A stretch of DNA of 5,306 nucleotides. Source: an uncultured Paenibacillaceae bacterium. GTDB lineage: Bacteria; Bacillota; Bacilli; Aneurinibacillales; Aneurinibacillaceae. The stretch covers positions 1 through 5,306 of the forward strand of contig CALNBV010000022.1 of the NCBI GenBank assembly GCA_937874515.1, read 5' to 3'. The notes beneath the pieces were generated by a model. That model was not told the DNA's origin and made no database searches. It saw nothing but the letters and a program-made list of their open reading frames with translations. Numbering within the stretch: position 1 is the stretch's first letter; the number at the start of each line of letters is the position of its first letter. The position numbers were made by a program, and so were the translations under genes. This document shows, piece after piece, positions 1 to 5,306 of this stretch.

Positions 1-80
1 TTATATAAATAATTCTTTAATTCTTATATACATCCTCATTTATTTCATTGGCCTTGCTTATATTTTAATAACCAATACCC
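1..80. other. AT-rich leader upstream of the glycosyltransferase cluster
   Basis: This stretch has stops in all forward frames and shows no gene. It is strongly AT-rich. It holds a perfect tandem 8-bp repeat, TAATTCTT at 10-17 and 18-25. It also holds a 7-bp inverted repeat, TATATAA at 2-8 with TTATATA at 24-30. The promoter for the cluster is expected here or further left, but I found no -35/-10 pair at 16-18 bp spacing that I would defend. TTGGCC at 48-53 and the TATATT/TTTAAT stretch at 59-69 do not combine at a good distance. The repeats may simply reflect base composition. Confidence 0.35.
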
Positions 81-95
81 AAAGGGGGCCATGGG

Positions 96-1232
96 ATGAG
101 AATTGCCCTGTTTTCAGACACCTTTTTTCCACAGGTTAATGGGGTGGCATTAACATTAAAGCGATTGGTTGATTATTTGCATGGGCATGGGATTTCTCTA
201 AAAGTATTCGTTCCTGGTCCTGGGGAAGACAGTACTCCTGGACATATTCACTGTGTTCCCAGTATGCCTCTGGTCTTTTATCCTGAATGTCGCATGGCTC
301 TTCCTCGTTATTTCTTTATTCGCAATCAACTGCACCGCTTCCAACCCGATGTAATCCATATCGCAACACCGTTTAACCTTGGACTGTGCGGCCATTATTA
401 CGGAAAAAAATATGGCGTTCCCCTTGTTGCCTCCTACCATACTCACTTTGACCGTTATCTGCAGTATTATGGCGCTTCCTTTGCCATACCTGTTTTCTGG
501 CGCTATATTCAATGGTTCCATAAATCCTGCCAAATGACTCTAGTCCCCTCTCAAGAAACCCAAAACCATTTATTTCAACAGGGAATTTCCCATGTGGAAC
601 TATGGAAAAGAGGCATTGACTGCCAGCAGTTTACTCCGGAAAAAGCAACGTCCTCTCTACGAACCCAATATGGCATAGGGGATCAATTTGTCATCCTATA
701 TGCGGGAAGAATCGCCCCAGAAAAGGATTTAGATATTTTATTAGAAATAATGGATGCTATGCCACCTCATTTATCAGAAAAACTCCACTGGATCATCTGT
801 GGCGAGGGGCCTTACCTAGAAGAAATGAGAAAAAAGGCTACTAAAAATGTCACCTTTACCGGGTTTCTTCCTCAGGAGCAATTGTCTATTCTCTATGCTT
901 CAGCAGACCTGTTTTTCTTTCCATCAAGTACTGAAACCTTTGGCAATGTGGCATTGGAAGCCATGGCCTCAGGATTACCTGTCATCGGAGCAGATGCCGG
1001 AGGAGTAAAGGAAATCATTAAGCATGGGGATACGGGATTTCTTTGTACACCTCGCCATGTTCCTTCTTTTATGAATGCCCTGGAAGAATTGATTTCTAAT
1101 TCTTCTTTAATTGAAATCATGGGAAAAAAAGCCCGGGACTATGCGTTAACCCAATCGTGGGAATCCATATTCGATGGATTATTGACCCAATACGAGCAAC
1201 TGTTTTTTGAGAAATATAGAAAGCTTGGTTAG
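96..1232 (+). CDS. GT4-family glycosyltransferase, SQD2/MgtA-like (possible glucuronosyl- or glycolipid synthase)
   Basis: A 378-residue GT-B glycosyltransferase that should move a sugar from a nucleotide sugar to a lipid or glycan acceptor on the cytoplasmic face of the membrane. Seen: an N-terminal Rossmann half opening with FSDTFFPQVNGV (6-17), SYHTH at 113-117, LVPS at 149-152 and LWKRG at 169-173. The C-terminal donor half has AGRIAPEK with R205 and K210, GEGPY at 236-240, and the EX7E motif as E280 and E288. There is no signal peptide or membrane span, so any membrane contact is peripheral. The SYHTH...LVPS...LW-G-D...GRI--EK pattern recalls SQD2-type synthases, which make sulfoquinovosyl- and glucuronosyl-diacylglycerol, and also the mannosyltransferases MgtA/PimB. 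The start at 96 follows AAAGGGGG at 81-88 with 7 nt spacing. The next gene begins 20 bp after the stop and makes UDP-glucuronate, which I take as the likely donor. Class is certain; donor and acceptor are inferred. Confidence 0.9.
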   Translation: MRIALFSDTFFPQVNGVALTLKRLVDYLHGHGISLKVFVPGPGEDSTPGHIHCVPSMPLVFYPECRMALPRYFFIRNQLHRFQPDVIHIATPFNLGLCGHYYGKKYGVPLVASYHTHFDRYLQYYGASFAIPVFWRYIQWFHKSCQMTLVPSQETQNHLFQQGISHVELWKRGIDCQQFTPEKATSSLRTQYGIGDQFVILYAGRIAPEKDLDILLEIMDAMPPHLSEKLHWIICGEGPYLEEMRKKATKNVTFTGFLPQEQLSILYASADLFFFPSSTETFGNVALEAMASGLPVIGADAGGVKEIIKHGDTGFLCTPRHVPSFMNALEELISNSSLIEIMGKKARDYALTQSWESIFDGLLTQYEQLFFEKYRKLG

Positions 1233-1235
1233 AGG

Positions 1236-1255
1236 AAAGGGGAGAAGTTCAATTG
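1236..1255 (+). promoter_or_regulatory. Ribosome-binding site that fixes the TTG start of ugd
   Basis: AAAGGGGAG at 1236-1244 lies 8 nt before TTG at 1253. No other start codon fits the N-terminus, since the Rossmann strand (MKVSVIGTGYVG) begins at once. The site sits in the 20-bp gap after the glycosyltransferase stop (1230-1232). Confidence 0.75.
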
Positions 1256-2578
1256 AAGGTTAGTGTGATTGGGACAGGGTACGTTGGATTAGTCACCGGG
1301 ACGTGCTTAGCAAGCCTTGGCCATCATGTGATTTGTGCTGATTCATGCCAGGAAAAAATTGATGGATTAATTCAAGGAGAGATTCCCTTTTGGGAACATG
1401 GTTTGGAGAAGTTAGTAGAGGATGGGCTAAGTAAAGGAACCCTTACATTTACTACGGATCTTGCACTGGCAATCCGCTCCTCTGATCTCATCCTCCTTTG
1501 TGTAGGCACCCCTTCTCTTTATAACGGGGAAGCCAATTTATCCTCTCTTTGGTCAGTGATTAGCCAGGTGGAAAAATATAGCGAGGGCAGAAAGTTCCTG
1601 GTTGTTAAGAGTACTGTCCCCATTGGGATTGGAGATGAAATCGAATATAAACTACAACAAAAAGAACATGCACCTTATGTAATTGATGTCATCTCAAATC
1701 CAGAATTTCTGAGAGAGGGAAGTGGCATTCATGACTTTTTCAACCCCGATCGCATTATTATCGGTTCCCATTCCCCGGAAAGCAGAAATGTAATGGAAAC
1801 ATTGTATGATGGAATCATGGCCCCACTATTTTATTGCCAAAGAAAAGAAGCGGAAATGATTAAATATGCCTCTAACAGTTTCCTGGCGATGAAAATCTCC
1901 TATATTAATATGATTGCCAGCCTTTGTGAACAGGTAGAAACAGACGTCACCATCGTAGCAGAGGGTATGGGATCCGATTCCCGTATTGGTTCTGCCTTTT
2001 TACAGGCTGGATTAGGTTATGGGGGGTCTTGTTTTCCAAAAGATCTGTCTGCCTTTTGGAATCAGGCTCTGGATCGTGGGGAAGAGTTCCCCCTCTTAGC
2101 CGCTACCCAATGGATTAATCAACAACAACCCATAAAAGTGGTAGAAAAAATTCAAAACAATCTGGGTTACTCTTTAAAAGGAATAAAAATTGCTTTACTA
2201 GGTCTTACCTTTAAACCCATGACTGATGACATAAGAGAGGCTCCTTCTCTTTCATTATCTCGTCTGCTGTTGAAAGAAGGGGCTGATATCCAGGCATACG
2301 ACCCTTTTGTAAGGGACTATCCCATAAAAGAAGTCCAACTGTTTCCCGACTTATATGAAGCTGTTGCGAATTGTGATGTTGTCGTTTTTGTTACAGAATG
2401 GCCTTCCTTCCGCCATATCCTCTGGGATGAGGTTGCCAAACAAATGAAAGGAAACTTACTTATCGATGGACGAAATATCTTTCCCCTGAATGACATGAAA
2501 AATATTGTAGACATTTATGGTTTTATCTATGATTCCATAGGAAGGCCTCTCATTTCGAGGTCAAGTTATGAAGATTAG
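1253..2578 (+). CDS. ugd: UDP-glucose 6-dehydrogenase
   Basis: Oxidises UDP-glucose to UDP-glucuronate with two NAD+, in the cytoplasm. At 441 residues it has the usual family length, and all three domains are visible. The N-terminal NAD domain has GTGYVG at 7-12, D30 closing the second strand, CVGTP at 83-87 and KST at 119-121. NPEFLREG at 149-156 marks the domain end. The central dimer domain has K204 and N208 in KYASN, then GYGGSCFPKD with the catalytic C260 and D264. The C-terminal UDP-binding domain has LTFKPMTDDIREAPS at 318-332 and VTEW at 380-383. These residues match the catalytic set known from the streptococcal enzyme, so it should be active. In Bacillus the homologue TuaD serves teichuronic acid synthesis, but no tua polymerase or flippase is seen here. 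The start is TTG. Its last 11 bp overlap galU, which suggests translational coupling. Confidence 0.96.
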   Translation: MKVSVIGTGYVGLVTGTCLASLGHHVICADSCQEKIDGLIQGEIPFWEHGLEKLVEDGLSKGTLTFTTDLALAIRSSDLILLCVGTPSLYNGEANLSSLWSVISQVEKYSEGRKFLVVKSTVPIGIGDEIEYKLQQKEHAPYVIDVISNPEFLREGSGIHDFFNPDRIIIGSHSPESRNVMETLYDGIMAPLFYCQRKEAEMIKYASNSFLAMKISYINMIASLCEQVETDVTIVAEGMGSDSRIGSAFLQAGLGYGGSCFPKDLSAFWNQALDRGEEFPLLAATQWINQQQPIKVVEKIQNNLGYSLKGIKIALLGLTFKPMTDDIREAPSLSLSRLLLKEGADIQAYDPFVRDYPIKEVQLFPDLYEAVANCDVVVFVTEWPSFRHILWDEVAKQMKGNLLIDGRNIFPLNDMKNIVDIYGFIYDSIGRPLISRSSYED

Positions 2579-3455
2579 AAAAGCAATAATCCCTGCTGCA
2601 GGATTGGGAACCCGCTTTCTTCCTGCCACGAAGGCCATGCCCAAAGAAATGTTACCCATTGTTGATAAACCTACCATTCAATATATTGTAGAAGAAGCCA
2701 TTGAATCAGGGATTGAAGAAATTATTATTGTTACGGGTAAAGGAAAAAGAGCCATTGAAGACCACTTTGACCATTCCTTTGAATTAGAACAGGCGTTGAA
2801 AAACAAAGGAAAAACCGCTTTATTAGAAAAGGTTTTGAAGCCTTCACAGATGGTTGATATCCATTATATTCGGCAAAAAGAACCAAAGGGATTAGGGCAT
2901 GCCATTTGGTGTGCCCGTAAATTTATTGGAAATGAACCTTTTGCTGTATTGTTAGGGGATGATATTGTCCGGGCATCTCCCCCTTGTCTGATGCAATTAA
3001 TTCAGGTTTTCGACCGGTATAAGGCCTCCGTGATTGGAGTCCAAGAAATTAATGAAGAAGACCTTTCCAGATACGGGGTTGTTGATGTATATCCAATAGA
3101 CAATGGACTTTATAAAATAAAAAGTTTGGTGGAAAAACCACAACCAGGTAATGCTCCTTCTAGGATTGCCATCATGGGGCGGTATATTTTAACACCGAAA
3201 CTATTTGAAATCTTAGAAAACCAATCCCCAGGATTGGGGGGAGAAATTCAATTAACAGATGCTCTGGCAAGACTAAACCAATTTGAAGTAATCTATGCTT
3301 ACCAGTTTATTGGAGAGCGATATGATGTAGGAGAAAAAATGGGCTATTTACAAACTACCGTTGATTTTGCACTTTCTCACGAAGACGTCAAGGAGGAATT
3401 TAAGAACTATTTAAAGAAAAAAGTGGATAGCTTTTCTGAATCTTTTTTTGAATAG
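2568..3455 (+). CDS. galU: UTP-glucose-1-phosphate uridylyltransferase
   Basis: Makes UDP-glucose from UTP and glucose 1-phosphate, the substrate of the dehydrogenase encoded just upstream. The 295-residue length is typical of bacterial GalU/GtaB. Seen: the nucleotide-binding loop AGLGTR at 11-16, followed by PATKAMPKEMLP with K26, GLGHA at 108-112, the metal-site GDD at 130-132, VEKP at 188-191, GRYIL at 204-208, GEIQLTDA at 225-232 and DVG at 253-255. No key motif is missing. ATG at 2568 follows GAGG at 2557-2560 with 7 nt spacing, and lies inside the end of ugd in another frame, so the two are probably co-translated. GtaB is the Bacillus name for the same enzyme. A bacterium may carry several copies; whether this one is the housekeeping copy or pathway-dedicated cannot be told here. 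The C-terminus (about 270-295) is charged and loosely conserved, as is usual. Confidence 0.96.
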   Translation: MKIRKAIIPAAGLGTRFLPATKAMPKEMLPIVDKPTIQYIVEEAIESGIEEIIIVTGKGKRAIEDHFDHSFELEQALKNKGKTALLEKVLKPSQMVDIHYIRQKEPKGLGHAIWCARKFIGNEPFAVLLGDDIVRASPPCLMQLIQVFDRYKASVIGVQEINEEDLSRYGVVDVYPIDNGLYKIKSLVEKPQPGNAPSRIAIMGRYILTPKLFEILENQSPGLGGEIQLTDALARLNQFEVIYAYQFIGERYDVGEKMGYLQTTVDFALSHEDVKEEFKNYLKKKVDSFSESFFE

Positions 3456-3461
3456 TATCCG

Positions 3462-3472
3462 TATAATATAAT
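3462..3472 (+). promoter_or_regulatory. Possible -10 element(s) for the CBS-domain gene
   Basis: Two overlapping perfect TATAAT hexamers (3462-3467 and 3467-3472) lie just past the galU stop, about 60-70 bp before the CBS gene start. No good -35 is present. At 17 bp spacing the hexamers are AATCTT (3439-3444) or the T-run TTTTTT (3444-3449). No terminator separates galU from this gene, so read-through is equally possible. Confidence 0.35.
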
Positions 3473-3531
3473 GGTGTGTCTTTTTAAGTTTCCTTTACAA
3501 GCTAGTCTGACAGGAAAGGGTTATAAAAAGT

Positions 3532-3972
3532 ATGAAAATTGCTTTCTTTCTTTTGCCAAAAAAAGATGTTGTTTATTTATCGCCTCGCTCGACCATGCGG
3601 CAAGCATTAGAACGTATGGAATATCACCGTTATACAGCAGTCCCTATTGTTGATGAATCGGGAAAATACAAAGGAACCATTACCGAAGGTGACTTACTGT
3701 GGAAATTGAAAAATACCCCTTCGTTACGTTTTAACAATACCCATACCGTTCACCTTGATGAAATCTCATGTAAGATGAAAAATCACCCTGTCCGTATTGA
3801 TGCAGAAATTGAAGATTTGATTTCTTTGTCTTGTATGCAGAATTTTATCCCTGTTGTGGATGACCAGGATATCTTTATCGGAATCATCCGCCGCAAAGAT
3901 ATTATTGAATATTTGGCTGCCCGTGCGCGGATTCCCTTTGCTACTAGTCTTTCTGTGTATGAATATAAGTAG
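3532..3972 (+). CDS. Small protein with a pair of CBS domains (putative nucleotide sensor)
   Basis: A 146-residue cytoplasmic protein that is almost wholly a CBS pair (Bateman module). CBS1 spans about 11-62 (YTAVPIVD at 34-41, then GTITEGD at 48-54). CBS2 spans about 78-130 (FIPVVDD at 105-111, then GIIRRKD at 117-123). CBS pairs usually bind adenosine nucleotides such as AMP, ATP or, in some Bacillota proteins, c-di-AMP, and act by touching a partner protein. CBS1 keeps the Thr-x-x-Asp ribose motif (T51, D54). CBS2 has Arg in place of the Thr (R120, D123), so the two sites probably differ in ligand use. There is no attached enzyme, transporter or DNA-binding domain. ATG at 3532 follows AGGAAAGGG (3512-3520) at 11 nt. 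It lies 76 bp after galU on the same strand, so a link to sugar-nucleotide synthesis is possible but unproven. The family is clear; ligand and partner are unknown. Confidence 0.85.
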   Translation: MKIAFFLLPKKDVVYLSPRSTMRQALERMEYHRYTAVPIVDESGKYKGTITEGDLLWKLKNTPSLRFNNTHTVHLDEISCKMKNHPVRIDAEIEDLISLSCMQNFIPVVDDQDIFIGIIRRKDIIEYLAARARIPFATSLSVYEYK

Positions 3973-3975
3973 GTA

Positions 3976-4024
3976 AGTAAAAACAAGAGACCCTCATTTA
4001 ATTGCAGGGTCTCTTGTTTTTACT
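3976..4024. terminator. Bidirectional intrinsic terminator between convergent genes
   Basis: A perfect 19-bp inverted repeat: left arm 3976-3994, 11-nt loop 3995-4005, right arm 4006-4024. The loop-proximal half of the stem is GC-richer (AGAGACCCT), and the outer part is A-run/T-run. The stem therefore ends in a U-tract when read in either direction (GTTTTTACT on both strands). It begins 3 bp after the CBS-gene stop, and its right arm covers the TAA stop of the WYL gene (4020-4022). It should end both converging transcripts. Confidence 0.92.
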
Positions 4025-5237
4025 GATAAACCTGATACATCCTGCTGATGATTTCCTTTACTTCATCACGAAGAGATTGGGGTGACAAGACCTCTATTTC
4101 ATCTTTTTGTTGCAATAACCATAAAATAATCCCCTGGGTCCCCCGCACTTCCAGTTCATAGATTGACCATTCATCATCCAGTTTTTCGATCACTTCTGCT
4201 TTCACACATTCCCGATAGAGGTATTCCTGTAAGTGGGATTTCATTTTAATCCTTACTTTCATTAACTCCCCTGTGAACATATTGAAAGATTGCATGCGGT
4301 ATTCCCCAAGGTCGATGTGTTTTTCCAGACGAAATCGCTCCTGAAGGGATTCCACGTTGCTCATTTTATCTAAACGCCAAAAAACGGGTTTGGAATTTTC
4401 CAATTCACTTTTATGGGCTGCCAGATAGAACATCCCGTCATGAAAAATAACTGTATAGGGTATTACTTTTCTTGTTTTCGTTTTGCCATCTTTTAAATAG
4501 TCAAATTGCACGATATTTTGATTCAGAATGGCATTAAATAAGGTGTTAATCTTCGATAATAATTCGTAGTCCTGTACCGGTTTATAATGAAATTTATAGG
4601 ATTCAAAAAACTGCCTTAATTTAATTTGTTGGTCTGGAGAGTAGCTTTTTATTAATTTAGAAACGAGAAGCTGGCACTCATCCTGGTTTAGAACCCTACT
4701 ATGATACAACATGAGAAGGAAGACTAAAGAATCCCCTATGGTTAAAATATCTGCATCTTCCTCGATGAAGTAATTTTTCTCTAACCGGTCATATTTCAGT
4801 TTATTGACATGATCAAAAGCAATGCGAATATATTCAATATCTTTTTTTAAGGTTTCCGGGTGTTTTCCATACTCTTCTTGCAACTCTTCTAGAGAAAGAC
4901 GTTCTTTTTGCATCAACCGCAAAAAGATTTGCAAAATACGTAACTGGGAATTCACCTTTTTCTTAGAGCCTTTCCCCCCATAGGTTTCACGCATTTCAGC
5001 AATCTGGTCTACGATGGTAGGGTGAATAAATTCCGTCTCCATTTTTGTCCAGGGGTAGTTGTTTAACAATGCCATGGCTTCTGTTAAGGAAGGAACCTGT
5101 GAAGTCATTGTTTTGTCTCCCTTTTCCTCCTCTACCCAGTAGGTTTCCTTACCCTGTTCTCTGGCTTTATGGAGGCTGACTTTTTGTTTTCCTTTTTGAA
5201 ATAGTGCAATCTGGGTTTCTGTTTTATTTTTGGCCAT
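4020..5237 (-). CDS. WYL-domain transcriptional regulator with an N-terminal extension
   Basis: A 405-residue putative DNA-binding regulator. Numbered from the ATG at 5237, residues 96-140 form a winged-helix-like segment (SQLRILQIFLRLMQ, then LSLEELQEEYGKHPETLKKDIEYIR). About 228-300 is the WYL domain: FDYLKDGKTKTRKVIPYTVIFHDG, MFYLAAH at 268-274 in the place of the name-giving Trp-Tyr-Leu, and FWRLDKM. About 323-400 is the WCX-type C-terminal domain. WYL proteins are typically about 310-330 residues; the first 90 or so here are additional, rich in Lys and Glu, with PSLTEAMALLNNYPW at 49-63. WYL domains are thought to sense nucleic acid or nucleotide ligands, and known members regulate DNA-damage and phage-defence genes. 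I prefer this start over the one 12 codons earlier because AAGGTGG (5253-5247) lies 9 nt before it and the upstream gene's stop falls between the two starts. Target genes are unknown. Confidence 0.85.
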   Translation of the reverse strand: MAKNKTETQIALFQKGKQKVSLHKAREQGKETYWVEEEKGDKTMTSQVPSLTEAMALLNNYPWTKMETEFIHPTIVDQIAEMRETYGGKGSKKKVNSQLRILQIFLRLMQKERLSLEELQEEYGKHPETLKKDIEYIRIAFDHVNKLKYDRLEKNYFIEEDADILTIGDSLVFLLMLYHSRVLNQDECQLLVSKLIKSYSPDQQIKLRQFFESYKFHYKPVQDYELLSKINTLFNAILNQNIVQFDYLKDGKTKTRKVIPYTVIFHDGMFYLAAHKSELENSKPVFWRLDKMSNVESLQERFRLEKHIDLGEYRMQSFNMFTGELMKVRIKMKSHLQEYLYRECVKAEVIEKLDDEWSIYELEVRGTQGIILWLLQQKDEIEVLSPQSLRDEVKEIISRMYQVYQ

Positions 5238-5241
5238 GTTC

Positions 5242-5306
5242 TTAGTCCACCTTCCCATGCATGGGAATTTCATATATTTGTTGAGCGATTTGCAGCAAGT
5301 CCTCTT
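5242..5306 (-). CDS. 3' end of an unidentified upstream gene (partial)
   Basis: Only the last 20 codons and the TAA stop (5244-5242) are present; the gene continues past the right edge. The readable C-terminus is EDLLQIAQQIYEIPMHGKVD, with an amphipathic helix-like start. It is not in the frame of the WYL gene. Support comes from its open frame to the window edge, its protein-like composition, and the arrangement: its stop lies 4 bp before the WYL start, as expected for neighbours in one operon. The tail is too short to name a family. The other two frames give less protein-like peptides. Confidence 0.55.
   Translation of the reverse strand, partial: EDLLQIAQQIYEIPMHGKVD
5247..5253 (-). promoter_or_regulatory. 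Ribosome-binding site deciding the WYL regulator start
   Basis: On the minus strand AAGGTGG, one base off AAGGAGG, lies 9 nt before the ATG at 5237. The earlier in-frame ATGs (5273 and 5258) have no comparable site and lie inside the coding end of the upstream gene. Confidence 0.7.
5252..5267. repeat. 16-bp perfect palindrome before the WYL regulator start
   Basis: TTCCCATGCATGGGAA reads the same on both strands. It sits in the last codons of the upstream gene (EIPMHGK), 15-30 bp before the regulator's ATG, and shares two bases with its Shine-Dalgarno site. It could be an operator, or as RNA a 6-bp hairpin with a UGCA loop. Function is inferred only from symmetry and position. Confidence 0.5.

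Noticed and set aside
91..93. ATG five bases before the glycosyltransferase start
   Set aside because: It reaches a TGA after one codon, so it cannot begin the gene; ATG at 96 has correct spacing from AAAGGGGG.
198..533. 111-codon open frame on the minus strand inside the glycosyltransferase gene
   Set aside because: It lies wholly opposite a clearly conserved gene, and its translation resembles no family I know.
893..1120. 75-codon open frame on the minus strand inside the glycosyltransferase gene
   Set aside because: It is antisense to the donor-site region with the EX7E motif and has no sign of its own function.
2317..2514. 65-codon open frame on the minus strand inside ugd
   Set aside because: It is antisense to the UDP-binding domain of ugd; the translation is not protein-like.
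96..3455. A full teichuronic acid (tua) operon
   Set aside because: Only the UDP-glucuronate steps and one glycosyltransferase are present; no polymerase, flippase or initiating transferase is seen in the window.
3471..3653. 60-codon open frame on the plus strand starting at the galU/CBS junction
   Set aside because: It overlaps the CBS gene in another frame, begins on the putative -10 element and lacks a ribosome-binding site.
3532..3972. Naming the CBS protein as DarB/CbpB (YkuL)
   Set aside because: Length and architecture are similar, but the sequence as I recall it differs throughout, including the N-terminus, so a gene symbol is not justified.
3783..3986. 67-codon open frame on the minus strand over the CBS gene end
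   Set aside because: It is antisense to CBS2 and starts inside the terminator stem.
5238..5273. Longer start of the WYL gene (12 extra codons)
   Set aside because: It falls inside the coding end of the upstream gene and lacks a ribosome-binding site, while ATG at 5237 has one.

Overview
The window looks like chromosomal DNA from a low-GC Gram-positive bacterium (Bacillota, probably Bacillales). This rests on purine-rich Shine-Dalgarno sites at short spacing, a TTG start, moderately AT-rich codon use and the protein families present. The species cannot be named from the sequence. I see no transposase, phage gene, tRNA, rRNA or CRISPR array.

Left part (1-3455, + strand): a short AT-rich leader precedes a compact three-gene cluster. 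It encodes a GT-B fold, family GT4 glycosyltransferase (96-1232), a UDP-glucose 6-dehydrogenase (1253-2578, TTG start) and a UTP-glucose-1-phosphate uridylyltransferase (2568-3455). The genes are 20 bp apart and then overlap by 11 bp, so they are almost certainly one transcript. The logic is a UDP-glucuronate module: GalU makes UDP-glucose, Ugd oxidises it to UDP-glucuronate, and the glycosyltransferase probably uses it. That glycosyltransferase resembles the SQD2 sulfolipid / glucuronosyl-lipid synthases, so a glucuronosyl-diacylglycerol membrane lipid is a reasonable product hypothesis. An envelope polysaccharide (teichuronic-acid-like) is the alternative.

Middle (3456-4024): a small two-CBS-domain protein (3532-3972, + strand) follows, probably a nucleotide sensor. 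It may have its own weak promoter over the end of galU. A 19-bp perfect inverted repeat then forms a bidirectional terminator between this gene and the convergent gene on its right.

Right part (4020-5306, - strand): a WYL-domain transcriptional regulator with an unusual N-terminal extension. Its start is better placed at 5237 than at the longest-ORF start. It lies 4 bp downstream of the stop codon of another gene, of which only the last 20 codons are in the window. A 16-bp perfect palindrome sits just before the regulator's ribosome-binding site.

Most of the window is ordinary. The points worth a second look are the predicted glucuronolipid cassette, the extended WYL regulator and the palindrome at its translation start.
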